DNA from: Silene noctiflora
Taxonomy: Eukaryota > Streptophyta > Magnoliopsida > Caryophyllales > Caryophyllaceae
DNA: 25,969 nt
NCBI GenBank assembly: GCA_009801015.1
Contig: VHZZ01000666.1
Location: 42,051-68,019, forward strand
Reading direction: 5' to 3'
Each line of letters starts with the position of its first letter. The stretch's first letter is position 1. The position numbers and the translations under genes are program-made. A model generated the notes under the pieces. That model had not been told where the DNA came from. It made no database searches and was given only the letters and a program-made list of their open reading frames with translations. Shown here in pieces: positions 9,923-22,153 of this stretch.

Positions 9923-12720
9923 ATGTAAGTCTTGTTTAAAACAGAATATCCGTCTTTAAATCTTTAAACGGTTCAATTACTATCATGTGGTGGTAATAAA
10001 GACGAAAAATTTGGCATTTCGTACAAATTGCCATGTGAATTGTTATGTATTTGACGAATAATGTCCGTATTAAATGAGAACTTGTGAAACGATTTTGCAT
10101 AATTATATGATGTTAAAGTTTTGTTTCTTGATCTAAAATGTCATTTAAATACGGAGTTTTGTAAACTTTAACTGAATTGAACTTAATAAACTTGATCTGA
10201 AATGTAACTTAATAAATTTTAATTGAACTAAACGTAATTGACCTGATTTGTACTGAATTACACTGAATGACCGAACTGAAATGAAAATAAGTACAAAAGA
10301 ATTGACGTAAGTTACATTACCACCAATAATCACATATAAGAACTCAACCGAGTCAACCCGACCAAGTTAGTGTTAAATGGAAATACCTTATCTTGAACAA
10401 AAATTTACATATAAATTTACATGTAATATGTAGTGCAATTCAGATTAGTCAGATACATTCCAATTTACGTAAAAATAAATTTAGTATATTTCAAATTAGC
10501 ACACATTTGTCCTAATATTTTAAATAGTCAAAATTCATAAAGTATGCATTAATTTTATGAGGTACCTTTTAAATATGGAAATTTTCTTCATTTTCACTTA
10601 AATTTACATACTTTAAAATGTACCTTTTACACAAATAAAATGTACTTCGACGTTCATATTTCTGATTCAAGAGAGGGTTCTTGTTCGACTCCAAATCAGT
10701 TGATAAAAGACAAAGATACTTAAAATTAAAGGAACAAATTAAAGTTCCTAACACTCTCCATACCTTGTACTAGCTATACATTTATGATTATTTCCTCTAG
10801 TTGTTTTCACAATTCACTTCTTTCTATATTTCTCTCATTCATCTCTAAATTTAACCTAAAAAAACTTTTATTTTCCTACTAACTTGTCTCCAACAAGAAT
10901 GGTATATATTTGATTAATTCTTTACTATTAATACTATTAATACTTTGCTTTTAAAACTACAAGCATTCTTTATAGAAGAAAAGTAACTTGAATGCATCTT
11001 GCTTTTTCTTACTTCAATAATTTCGAAATCAATGTCATTTGAGTGGTTGAAGATTTAACGATTGGAAGACTATAATGCATGCATATAACTACTTTCGTAA
11101 ATTATACTATGCCATCTTTGTAGGATGCCACCACATTAAAGTAACTATTTTATGGTAAAAGGTTATCTAAGTGGTCACTTTTTTAATGTAAAATGATCAC
11201 TATTTATTATAAAGTGGCTTTTTGTTTATCCCACTATACGACAATCACACACAATAACTACTAAAGCATGGTTGCTCTCGTATAAGACCTCTGGATTAGT
11301 ATACCGCGAATCAAGATCCATAATAATTTACTCATATATATATATATATATATATCTAGCGATATATAAAGGGTAGAATACGAAATAGTTATACCCTTAA
11401 AAGAAAAACAATGTACTTATATTTAACTGAACTTGTATGTAATATTTTCGCGTGACTTAAAGTTTCTGCATTATATGTTATTTTTGACAAATCGACTGAA
11501 GATAACATAACTTATACATACGTACTATTTATGAGTTTTCTACAAATTATATCATAATTATGTAAGCTTAATATTTATGTTAAGGAGGTCGAAAACTTGA
11601 CATGCATCAATGTTCCTAAACTTACAACAAAGCACAAGAACTTGATTTATGTAGGTACAATTGGTGGTATTATCCATTAACGAGAGAAGTATTACAAGGC
11701 AGATATACACAATATACACCGATCTGATTTGGAATTTTGTGATTGAAAAACATGGCAGCAGGCAATGAATCTAAGTGTCCGATGTTTGTTTTTAAAGAAA
11801 TGATGATTTGAATAAAAGTATTTATTTGGATGTAAAAAATGTAAAAAATGGAATAGGAATAGCGAATAGGTATGTGTGTCTTAAGCGGAAAAGGCGCTTA
11901 CAAGATTGATGAGTTAATGCAAAGATGGGTGTAGTAAATAGGGGACATCCTTATGGTTAACTTCATTAATTTGGAGCACATGCAGGATACATATCTTTAA
12001 GCAATTATTTATCTAATTTTATTTACTTTATTATCTGCATAAATCATATTTCTGATTCTAAACATTTTCTTATGCATACATCTTTTGTGCCACATTATTG
12101 GTCGTAACTTGTAAGCGTGAAATGGACTTAAGAGTCATCAATATATATCCATTGTCGAGAACTAACCTATGTTCACTTGATTAAATGGAGTTGAACTGAA
12201 TTGAACTATATTGAGACGAATAAAGCTCAAAATAAAATAAAAATATATCGATATTCATTACTTGTATACTATACACGGATTTTGTGGACCTCACTGTAAA
12301 CCCAAACTTTAGAAGACATTGGGCCGGATCAAAGTAAGCTAAGGAGTTGGCCATCTAAGCCCTTTAAACTATCAATATGTCCAATGAAATATTCTATACC
12401 CACAATTGTTGTTCGTCGTCCACGATTTCCGTGAACTACCTAAACTACCCTTCTCATCTCAAACATTTTAATTAAACTATCCACAAACACTTTAATCGAT
12501 AAATCAAAACTAACAATTAATAGCAAAAAAATAACAACCTAATCAAAACGATAAATTACAAGTCGAAAAACACTAAACTAGTCGACATAAACCGAATTGG
12601 ATTTTCTAAATCAAAATGATGAATAACAAATTGAAAAAACATTAAACTAATCAACGTAAACGAATAAATTTAATCCAAAATAAAGAGTTACTAATCAACG
12701 TAAAACGAAATAATTTTTTT
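9923..12720. other. Gene-free AT-rich stretch
   Basis: No gene or RNA was recognised. Around 10164-10290 the DNA drifts through degenerate ACTGAATTGAACT/TGATCTGAA-like words, echoed at about 12189-12215. An (AT)n microsatellite lies at 11334-11355. The minus-strand open frames at 10145-10333 and 10569-10754 look like products of this low complexity and not genes. Confidence 0.5.
11334..11355. repeat. (AT)11 microsatellite
   Basis: This is a pure AT dinucleotide run in intergenic DNA. Confidence 0.85.
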
Positions 12721-12738
12721 AAAAGGAGGGAAGACAAT

Positions 12739-12888
12739 GAGCCACCACGTCCGAACCCAAACAAAGACGTGGAGCCACACCACATCTAGACCAATTCACG
12801 AACTTGTAAGTTGGAACCACCACAACCTCACCTGAGTTGAGTTTAGACGTGCACGTCTTCAAAGAGTCTCACAGTCTCACTATATAAA
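12739..12888 (+). promoter_or_regulatory. DTD1 promoter: ACGT cluster and TATA box
   Basis: A good TATA box, TATATAAAA, lies at 12881-12889, about 45 bases before the ATG at 12934, leaving a very short leader. Upstream are ACGT cores of the bZIP/ABRE type: CCACGTCC (12745-12752) and GACGTGG (12766-12772). There is also a perfect 14-bp palindrome AGACGTGCACGTCT (12845-12858) with two ACGT cores 22 bases before the TATA box. The TATA call is directly supported by position; regulation by bZIP or bHLH factors is inferred. Confidence 0.7.
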
Positions 12889-12933
12889 ACCGTCCCACCA
12901 AACCAAAAATTCATTCTAAACAGTTAACACTAC

Positions 12934-15900
12934 ATGGCTAAGACATTGTCACACCACCCACATCTTCAAGCATCTTTCCTCTTAACCCCTCTAAGAACTC
13001 TTGTAATAAAACCTCAAATTCAAAGAAAAAGCTCATTGTTTTTCACTAGAGCAATGAGAGCTGTTGTTCAACGTGTTTCCTCTGCGTCTGTTGAGGTTTA
13101 TACCCTTCTTCCCTTTTTCTCTTTTAATGCTTGCATTTTGATGTGTTTTTGATAATTATTGTATGATTGACAGGTTGAAGGTCAAATTGTTTCAAAAATT
13201 GGACCTGGGTATCTTGTTTTTGTTGGAATTCTTGAATCCGATACCGATTCCGACTCCGATTACATGTAATTTCTGTCCTTTTATCTTGTTTTTTTTATGG
13301 GTGTTTTTGGTTTTTTTGGATTTGGTGTGGAAATGTTTAAGAATTTTGGTGTTTTTGATTTGATTGGGGCTTGGAATGCAAGTTTGTGGGATTTGATTGT
13401 TCATAATTGGGTTCATAACTCGTCTTTTTATCTAATTTCATTTTGAGGTGTGCGATTATTCAGTGACGGTTCTAAAGGATGATTCATGTCGACTGATCCC
13501 AAACCATTTTGGTATTAAGTTTCTGTTGTTGTTGTATAACTTGTGAAAGTGAAACCTGATATACTATAGATAAAGATTACATTTTTATGCTGATTGAAGT
13601 AGAGAATACTTGGGCAATTGCATCAAAGGGTTAGCTTGTATTGTGGATTTTCATTCCGAGGTAATGGAGCGTAAAATAAAGGATAGCAAGAGTAGAATAA
13701 TACAGGAAAGTGGAGGTGGGATAATCCTTATTTCGTAATGCGTTATCCCACAGCGAGGTGGGTAATTGTCACCCTCTTGATGTGGTAGCTATTAGCCTGT
13801 TTGGGATCACTACTACCTCATAATTTCCTGTATTTTTTTACTTCGGCCGCACGAAGGTAGTTACGCTAGTTCAAAAAAGCCCAAAGGGATAGCAAAGACT
13901 GTAGAATAGACAGGAGTTGAGGTAACTAAGTGCCTCCAATTGCAGCAAGGAAACTGAGCTAAACCGGTAGCCCAACTATAATGGAAATATAGCCAGCTGA
14001 CTCATATTGTTAGGAAAAGGAATGTGTCAAATAATAATGGGAGTGATTACGAATTGTTATGTTCAAAATAAAGATGATATGTTCTGCATCACTGCTTCTC
14101 GAGGAATTTGGTATTCATGTGTATGAGTATGTCATATGGTGTGTTTAATTGAATAATATGATAGGAAGGGGAGAGGAAGGAAATGGAGGCAAGGTAGATG
14201 ACTATTCTTCCCTTCATATTTATCCAATCATGGAAGTATTTGTGATTTTTTGGAGCGAGACGAACCGCAAGACAATTACACGGTAAGGAATTTGCGAGTT
14301 CTACAACTTGGCCAAGAGGCCACGACCTTATGGCTAGAAGTTTTTCTTTTGATAAAGAGGAAGGGAAATTGATATCCTGATTCCTCTCCCTTCCCCTTCC
14401 CACAATGTCGAAACAATGATAACATGTTCCTTTTGCCTTTTGTCTGAATTTTGTATCCAAAGACACTCTTTTTATTGAGATAGAAGTCTAGAAGGCGGTG
14501 TTATTTTGGTCTGTTTATAGTCAGTGTGACCAATAGATGTATGTTTTGTGGGTTTGGACTACAAGTGATCAGAAATAACGTAACACGGGTGTTTGGAAGG
14601 CTTTGGGAGATTGCCTAGCATATGTTTTGTTGTAACACGGAAACAGAACTACAGAAGCCATTTAGACTTAGGAATTGTTTAAATAATGGAATTTTAAGGG
14701 AAAGGGAGAGCAGTTGCGGTGTTTTTTAGTTGCACTCAGACTTAAATTTGTCTTCTAAGTTGTAGACTTGGTTTTGTTTCCTGACAATCTTAGACTTAGC
14801 CACTTAGGGCTTGTTTGAATGGGGGAATTGGTGGCAAAGGGAGGGGAGGGAGAGGGAGTGATACAATTTCCCTTATTTGGTTAGCAACTAGCCTTGCAGG
14901 GGCGGGGAATAGGAGGGATCCTTTTTTCCACCTCCCGGACAAATCAAAATTCCACTAACAAAGGAATGATACCTCCATTCCCCCTCCGCTCCCTTTCTTT
15001 TTCTTTGATCCCCTTTCTTCCCTTTCCTCCTCAAATGCTTTCTAAATGCACCCTTATGATTTTGGTCAACGATATGGACTTTTGTATGCTTTCTTCTGGC
15101 TGTCCATGTTATTAATTTTGAATTTTGTTTACTCTTTGGATCGAGCTGAATATGATGTGTTAAAATTTGCAGTTGTAGAAAGGTGTTGAACATGAGATTG
15201 TTCCCAAATGAGACGACAGGGAAAGGTTGGGATCAAAGTGTAAGTCTCTTACCTTTGTCCCTCTTGAAAATTTTCTGTCATGGTTTTTCTATTTAACTAT
15301 TTTTGTTCTTGTAATTATAATGTCTTTAAATTACCGCTGGTATACTTGCTTTTGTAGTATGTAATTTGAATGAAATTTAAAATGACGGTTGCAGGTTATG
15401 CAGAGAAATTATGAGGTGTTACTAGGTAGGTGAAAGTGCTCGGCCAAAATTTTACAGGTTTTGTTTTCTCTTGGAACTTTGAAGTTATGTTTGTGAATTT
15501 GGCAGTGAGTCAATTCACACTTTATGGAATATTGAAGGGTAACAAGCCGGATTTTCACGTAGCTATGCCGCCTCTAAGCGCGAAGCCATTCTATGAATCT
15601 TTAGTTGAGAAATTCCGAAAAAGCTACAAAGCTGACATGATTAAAGGTAATTCCTTTTTTTTTTTGTGATTAAAGGTAGCTTTTTCTCTTTTGTTTTGTT
15701 CGTTTCAGTCGAAAGAGAAAAGTGAGAATTTGTTCATATCTCAGGTACACACTATTAAAATATTGGGCTTTAGGCAATGTGTGCCTCTTTGCTCAGGAAT
15801 TTTAGCTTTCCTTGACAATTTCTTTCCTTATTACTTAAGGATTTTCTAGAATGGCCAATATTTGACTGATATGACCTATACTTGACGGATACATCACCGG

Positions 15901-16656
15901 TACACAGCGTCATAGTACGCTGCCACTATTCCCGAATGTCACAGTGATCCTATACTCCTGCGTAGTTCCATGCTTAGGTCACCAAAGTGAAAATGAAAAT
16001 TCAACGAGGTAAATTTGCGTTATGTCTCTATAGCACGCGGACCTACAAACTCTTTCCTCTTGGTCCTGCCATGTTAGTTTTGTGTTTCAGAAACCACCTA
16101 AAATTATCTATGATTCTGAAAATCACATTTTTATTAAGAGTTAAGTAGCACCAGTATTCCTTTTATTGGCTTAGCTAGCTAAAGAGCCTTCAGACATAGA
16201 CATCGAACTATGTTGAATGTTGTGGGTACAGGAGGGATTCTATGAACACCTAGCTTTCAGATAATTGCAACTTACGTATAATCTCACACATATTCCTTTC
16301 TATTATTGCAGATGGCATATTCGGAGCAATGATGAAGGTAAGATGTGCTATATAGTGTGAAATTTCTACTTTGGTTTCCCGAGATTTGAGCTAATTCCAC
16401 TTTGGGGACAAAATAGTCTGTGTTATTTCTCTGTTTGGTGCCTTGAGTCATTGAATTCTTGTTAACTCTTGTGTCTATTTGAAGGTCAATTTGGTCAATG
16501 ACGGACCTGTTACCATGCAACTAGAGTCGCCGCAGCCGTCCAAGTAAGTATTTAACTCCTTAGGACTTGATTATTGTGTCTATTTTGTTGGCCAAGTTGT
16601 GAAGCTCATGGCTATCAATGTTATGCAGGAATAAAAATGATGCAGACGAGATGTGA
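12934..16656 (+). CDS. DTD1: D-aminoacyl-tRNA deacylase (bacterial/eukaryotic DTD type)
   Basis: This enzyme hydrolyses D-amino acids (and glycine mischarged on tRNA-Ala) from tRNA, a chirality proofreading step. Eight exons join in frame: 12934-13095, 13174-13265, 15173-15239, 15395-15425, 15506-15646, 16312-16337, 16485-16543, 16629-16656. The product is 201 aa, and every junction is GT-AG. The core starts at Met41 (MRAVVQRVSSASVEV). Active-site motifs are present: SQFTLYG at about 119-125 and the Gly-cisPro motif NDGPVT at about 178-183. The 40 residues before Met41 are rich in Ser, Leu, Arg and Lys with few acidic residues, like a plastid or mitochondrial transit peptide. Met41 (13054) is a plausible second start for a cytosolic form. 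The length from Met41, 161 aa, is close to the usual ~150 plus a short polar tail. Intron 2 (1.9 kb) carries mobile-element remnants. Confidence 0.96.
13471..13535 (+). mobile_element. 3'-end fragment of an RTE-type LINE (or SINE sharing its tail)
   Basis: Within DTD1 intron 2, the sequence 'aaaggatgattcatgt', then 'gatcccaaaccattttgg', then '(ttg)n' reproduces the widespread plant non-LTR 3' terminus that ends in TTG repeats (13524-13535). Only the last ~65 bases are recognisable, as is usual for 5'-truncated copies. The family assignment is from memory of this common motif. Confidence 0.65.
13701..13832. repeat. Nested foldback (inverted repeat) in DTD1 intron 2
   Basis: Outer arms TACAGGAAAGTGGAGGT (13701-13717) and ACCTCATAATTTCCTGTA (13815-13832) are imperfect inverse copies. 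Inside is a perfect 9-bp stem, GTGGGATAA (13716-13724) with TTATCCCAC (13743-13751). This could be a decayed MITE with an inner hairpin; no target duplication was identified. Confidence 0.6.
14138..14468. mobile_element. Probable decayed Tourist-like (PIF/Harbinger) MITE
   Basis: The left end GGTGTGTTTAATTGAATAA and the inverse of the right end GAGTGTCTTTGGATACAAAA both resemble the G(G/A)GTGTGTTTGGATAC type of Tourist terminus. Just inside are inverted purine/pyrimidine tracts (GGAAGGGGAGAGGAAGG near 14165; CCTCTCCCTTCCCC near 14384). No clean TWA target duplication remains, so boundaries are approximate. A minus-strand open frame of 125 codons across it is a chance frame. Confidence 0.5.
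14807..15053. mobile_element. Tourist-like (PIF/Harbinger) MITE with TTA target duplication
   Basis: The element begins GGGCTTGTTTGAATGGGGG and its inverse right end begins GGGTGCATTTAGAAAG, a degenerate inverted pair. It is flanked by TTA on both sides (14804-14806 and 15054-15056). The left half is G-rich and the right half C/T-rich, so the element folds back. It sits about 120 bases before exon 3 of DTD1, close to the likely branch-point region but not overlapping it. It resembles the element at 14138-14468. Confidence 0.65.
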
Positions 16657-17221
16657 ACTTATGATTGGGTTATTTTATGTCACTGACATTCTTTTCGGAG
16701 ATTTGGAGAAGACCTAAAGAAATGTAATTCGATTTTCAATTGCACTTGGAACAACATTATGGCAGTATTTGAACGTAAATGATGTTTGCTAATTTGCTCT
16801 TGGAATTCAGACTTTCAATTCAATTGAAGAATGTTTATAACATATAACTGTCACCAACATAAAACGTTTCAGAACATATGATAAAATTGTCTCAAAATTT
16901 ACATATATGACTGCTACTTTATGATAAAACAAGAATTTTAGTGTCACAACACACTCAATAATCAGTTGGCAAGCTTTTCGACAAGATGATAAGCACCATA
17001 TTTGCTTATATTTAAGATTTCAATATCTAAATCTCTTTTAGCCAAAGTACTTAAAAAGCATAGGATGAACCTTACAATGAACCTTGGAGCAAGGCGCGGA
17101 TGGAGATTTCAGAGAACAAAAGGGGAATCGTAATGCCGAAAGTGGATGTTTCCTCCTTACAATGAATATTTACGGCTGAAAGTGAACAACACTGTACAGA
17201 CTACAGATCAGCTACAAATGA
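16657..17221. other. Convergent intergenic region between DTD1 and SNI1
   Basis: The 565 bases separate the two stop codons and must hold both 3' UTRs. AT-rich stretches suited to polyadenylation are present (for example 16840-16925), but I see no single decisive signal and no further gene. Confidence 0.6.
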
Positions 17222-20200
17222 CTATGACCCTGCAGAGAGAATACTCGCCGCTGTGAATAATGCTTCCTTACCTATCGGCAAAATCTCTAGGTGCCTGCAT
17301 CAAAAAAGTTATATTTGTAAGGCTCAAATGAAAAAAATGCAAGAAGGAAATTCAAAACGAACAAAAATGAAAAATATAGTGGTTGCGAAAGACATTTAAG
17401 AAGAGCAGTATAACTCTCCTTGTTTATGATGTTGCGCACACAGTCACAATGGCGCTGAAACTTACGCGTCTATTTTCTTAAGCCTGGTAAAGGCAGATAT
17501 TAGGTTCTTGCAAAAGTGGCCTAGTGGGTTGCTTCCATCATCTTCCTTCAAGCCTGATATCTCCACTAGTTTGTCCTTGGAAATTGACATGGAAGCCTGC
17601 AGTATGGCAGAGTGAAACAAAACCTAAATTACAAACATAACTAGGTCATTTTTGAAGAATATTTACATGACCAGCAGCAACATCAACAACTGTACCCCAA
17701 TACCTCAAGGACTCCCGCCAAATGGCTTGGTAACAGAGGGGAGTTCAGTGCCTTAACCATAACAGTGTTGCATTCGGTGATCGTGATAAAAAAATTGCGT
17801 CATGAATTAATATTTCTTTAAAAGGGAGAAGTTGCTTGGTACTGTATTAGATGACTAGTACTTGCCAGTAAAAGGACGCGTAGTCAGTTTAATGAGTCTC
17901 CACTCTCCAGTTCCATTGGAAATGAAGAATCTATCAAGATATTCATGCGGTTAAAATTGAAAATCTAAGTATTCAGACCAATTGTCAACTTATGTGCATA
18001 ACTGCATATACAGGGTTTAATGAACTATTTTGATGTGATTTAGGTTTGACATATCTTTTTATTAACAGCACTAGGAAAGGTTTCATGATATGATGCCGAA
18101 AGAGTACTTGAATCACCTGAAGAGCATGTGCTAATAGCACTTGAATTGCTTCTGCACCAAGTTTCTTAACAATGGCTTTCGTACTGGTATCATTGAAAAA
18201 GCCCTTGAATACTCCAGGAACAGATGAATCGACTGAATCAGTTGACCTCCTATTGCGAGTAGAAGGCTGCAAGGTGAAGATGCAGGTCAGATAAGAGGCA
18301 ATAATAGAAGAGGGACAAAGATGAAGGACAGTTGAAACTATTCTTGCAAATTAGATATGTGTTATCCTAGGACACGGAGGGGGTGCTTAGCGGCCCATTA
18401 GACATTTAGACTTTTCTTTTAAGAGAGTATGTAACAAGAGCCCCACGGCTCCAAAGCTAATGATCTAACCCGGAAAATATGCCTTCACCAGGACTAGAAA
18501 ATAATGATTTTTAGGCATATGAGAAAGATATCAAGTCAAGCCACATTACATTACAGCTGATAACAACATAACTACCCATAAAGCCTATAACAACTAGAGA
18601 CACGTCTAATATGATGATTGTTGTGGAAGCATGCAGACAAGCATCGATCAAGGTATTTTTCTTGCAAACACTAGTAAGAACAAACAGCAGTAGAAAAAGT
18701 TATCCGCATATCATTACAAGATCATACAAGTTACGAAAATTACCTTGGCTGTGTACTTCTGAAGAAATTGTGAGACTATCTCCATCTTCAATTCAGGCTC
18801 ATTAAATGCCTACAGAAGAATTAACACAACATTGCAGATGGCAAAAGAAAGAGATACAGCTGATCGGATTTGATCTTTTTAACTCCCTACAAATAGTAGC
18901 TAGTAAGTAACTACACTGATTGTTTTCTACCAAATATGAAATGAGTAGAATCCGGGAGAAAGAAAAAGTGTATTGACAACTGGAACAACAGTTTAAAACT
19001 CCTAATCTCATATAAAAACATCATCATGGACCAGTAAGAGTGTAAGACTAAATGAGACCTTTACTTCTTAAATATATACCTGAAGAAACGGATAAATCAT
19101 GTCCTTATTATACGACAGCTCATCCAGGATCAAATCAACAACCGCTAATCTGGAAAAATAAAGGAAAAAAAAAAGAAAATAAAGGAAAGAAAAACTGAAA
19201 GTCAAAAGACCAGGAAGATTGAAGACCAGGGCATAGGACCGGGTAGAGAAGAAATAAGATACGATCAAGTTTGTAAGATGCCCGGTAGGCGGTAATACCT
19301 TTGGCCATCTATTCTGGTAGTGAGATTTTGCGTGTCTGCCTTTCTTCTTGATGAGTCAAGTTCCATCATCTAGAAGCAACCAATGTTACAGTAATACACA
19401 GCAAAAAAAGAATGACTAATTTCCTTCTCAAATAAGTGGGGTTCGAAAAAGAATACCATTACTAGAAGTTTCTGCACAGCTTCACATGCATGTTTCTGCA
19501 CTTCTGGGAATGAAAGATCCAAAGCTAAATCACTGCTTTCAGATAATTTAGATGAGGTGGTTTCAAAAGATTCAGAATCATGATCCATTAGAGTAAATGG
19601 AATAGATATAACATGAAGGCAATCTTTAACAAGTCCTTTGTAGTTCACCATTCTCGACACCTGACACCAAAAATCAACATTGCTGATAATAGAATAGGTC
19701 ATATAATAACATTGTGTTTTGCAAAGATCTCTGTAATTATTCCCATATAATATAGATGACAATAGAGATTAGAGAAAATACCAGAAGCTTATTCAGAAAT
19801 GATTCTCTAAGAGGAATCCAGCGGGAGTTGGCTGAATATATTAAATAGTTAGCACACCAAAGAGTAAAAAAAATAAAAAATAAATTAAAAAAATGCAACC
19901 ACTTGTAAAAGACCTAAGAATGCCTGGTTACGAGGTAAGAAATCCGCTTCAAGTATAGTGATTAGGTATATAAACAACATCATCTCTGCTAGGAGCTCCA
20001 ACTGCAATGTGAAAGAAAACAAAATTACCAAACTGATGTTCTTGCTGCAAATTGAATGGCATAAAATCTAGCAAATGACATAACAGCAACTTGAGACAGT
20101 ATTATCAACAATTGCAGCAAGTAGATCCATGAAACCTGTTGGCCTTTTTCACTAAAATAACACAAAAAAATACCTTGGTCTCTGATGATTCCATTTCGTC

Positions 20201-22153
20201 AAAACCTTCAATTAGACGTGCTAACAGAAAATGAAAATCCTGCAATTCCAGTAAAAAGGATGAATGACACAATTGCTAAGCATGATGAATTTGTTTCCAG
20301 GTGGTTGGTTTCAAACGGCAAGACCCGACAACAAAGGTTCTATTACAAGTACAAAAACAAATAACGTAATCTATTATACGTGTGCTAAGAGTTGAAATTA
20401 TGCCAATATCTCCTCACACATAGAAGCAGAAAATTTTGATCATAAAAAAACGACTGAAAGGTGTATTTTCATGCAACTTTCAATCACAAGCATAGACCCT
20501 TTCTCGTAACATCAACCCTTAAAGAAGAAACAAAATCCGGATATGAATAGAACTCACAGCAGCATTAATAGGTTCCTTGGATCCTTTTTCAGCTGCATTT
20601 TTGCAACTGGAAGTACCATCTGAGCCAACCGCAAATGGCGACCAAGCCTAGAAATCAACATATCAACTTATCATCAATAGATTACAAATTTTGAATCTTT
20701 CATGAACAGAAAATATAGCTACAGGTACCTCTTCAAAAACAACTAGCTCGCCATCCCCATTAGATAAATAGGCACGAGGATAATGCTGCATCACCATGAT
20801 AAACCATTCAAAATATTATAACAAGATCATCAATCAGCGTGTACCACATGAACATACTCTCACAAGAAAGTGAGAAACCCCAGAAAGATTCTTGTGGAAA
20901 ACTCTTTCCGCTCCGTTAGATAGAACTTGAAAGGAGAGGAAGTAAAGGTAATATCGAAAAAAACAGTAATTTTTCACATTTTTCATAAAACAGTATACGT
21001 CACGAAATAACACAGGTTTTCGTTTTTAGCTAAAACCCTTAACTGTCTAATAAGATAAAATTGAGGAACAAGAAAGTACTTAAGGTAAAAGTGTACCTTT
21101 TCTAATTCACAAAGGAGACGATAGCTAGCAATTATCACTTCCAGGGACTTCTCGTCCCTCATAATTCCAAAAATCGCCTTCATCATCTTGCTGTTTTCGC
21201 AATTTTGCCACAGCATTAAAGCTCACACCAATTATGAGAACCCACTTAAAAAATAAAGTTACAAGCAGTCAAGTAAATACACAGCCACAACTAACAAACA
21301 CATTTTTAAAGTTTATACTTTGTATCAAATACATTACCAAAACTATATTTTGAAAACTACTATTTTATGAAAGTCTGACAGTTGTTTAACCGCTTTGTGA
21401 AAAATTATAATATCAATACCTTTCGCAATCAAGGAAAATTTTACAAAAATGGAAAAATATTTCGCCTTTTCTAATTAGGTACACTCGCTACTCTCCAACG
21501 AAATAAACAGTTGGCCAAGAAGTTTGCTCCATTTCTATTTCCAGGATCGCACCCATGACTTCATGGTTAAGGGATGAGGCGCAATCACCACACTAAACTC
21601 ACTTAGTTAAACGAACTATATAATCAAGGTAAGGAATTGGGGGCAATCGTCAAAAGTCCATAAGTCGGGTCCGTTTTGTAGGGTTTTGAACACCCTATGA
21701 GCCCGGATACAATTGCAAGTATAGGACAGTGGGCAATCTGGGCATAACTCCTTCACGTTTCACAACTAAAACTCATACGGGAATCATAAGCAAGAACTCG
21801 TATTTTCGAAACACACTAAAATAAACTCTTACTTAGTTGGGGGAGACCGATTTTCCGAAACGATAGCTGAAGAACGAACAGCCTCCAAAAACGCCAAACC
21901 TAAAACATTTCCACCAAAATTCAAATCCAATTCATAAACTAATTGCTCCAACAATAAACATATCAATCAAAAACAATAATTACAAGTAAGAAAATCAGTA
22001 AAACATACGATCATCATGAATATGTGAAGAATCATAAGAACAAAAAGATTCAAGGATTGCCATGGTGTTTTCTTCAACTCCTCTGTTACTTAATGATCTC
22101 TTTCTTTTCGATTTCTCCATTTTTTGTTCCGTCGTTTTGTTTTCGCCTTTCAT
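17222..22153 (-). CDS. SNI1: SNI1, SMC5/6-associated negative regulator of systemic acquired resistance
   Basis: SNI1 is a helical-repeat nuclear protein; in Arabidopsis it restrains defence genes and acts with the SMC5/6 complex in DNA damage repair. Fifteen exons join in frame (473 aa): 22153-22009, 21899-21833, 21190-21097, 20785-20729, 20647-20558, 20239-20174, 20001-19914, 19831-19782, 19660-19457, 19369-19299, 19149-19080, 18809-18744, 18266-18117, 17596-17466, 17294-17222. All introns are GT-AG. Family-matching segments along the protein include DRLAFLEAVR, PPTNKMMKAIFGI, EEAWSPF, ADFLPRNQ, ESFLNKLL, LILDELSYNKD, FLQKYTAK, IQVLLAHA, ISAFTRLKKID and LEILPIGKEALFTA. The first ATG adds a basic leader with a KSKRKR nuclear-signal-like run; Met12 is an alternative start. 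Length is near Arabidopsis SNI1 (about 430 aa). Intron 2 contains a SINE copy. Confidence 0.96.
21478..21609 (-). mobile_element. tRNA-derived SINE-like element, copy 1 (in SNI1 intron 2)
   Basis: Read on the minus strand it runs AACTAAGTGAGTTTAGTG (box A-like), CCTTAACCATGAAGTCATGG, GGGTGCGATCC (box B-like, plus-strand 21544-21554), then AGCAAACTTCTTGGCC. The same order of blocks occurs at 22623-22805, so the two are copies of one family. The copy is diverged, and no clear A-tail or target duplication is visible. It inserted in sense orientation relative to SNI1. Confidence 0.65.

Noticed and set aside
10145-10333. Minus-strand open frame of 62 codons (and a similar one at 10569-10754)
   Set aside because: The composition reflects degenerate TGAATTGAACT-like repeats; there is no start context, neighbour or domain support.
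14089-14466. Minus-strand open frame of 125 codons
   Set aside because: It lies within DTD1 intron 2 over a probable MITE and shows no recognisable domain.
18802-19011. Minus-strand open frames at 18802-19011 and 19068-19268 as separate genes
   Set aside because: Each starts or ends in SNI1 introns; only the parts in exons 12 and 11 are coding, within the spliced SNI1 frame.
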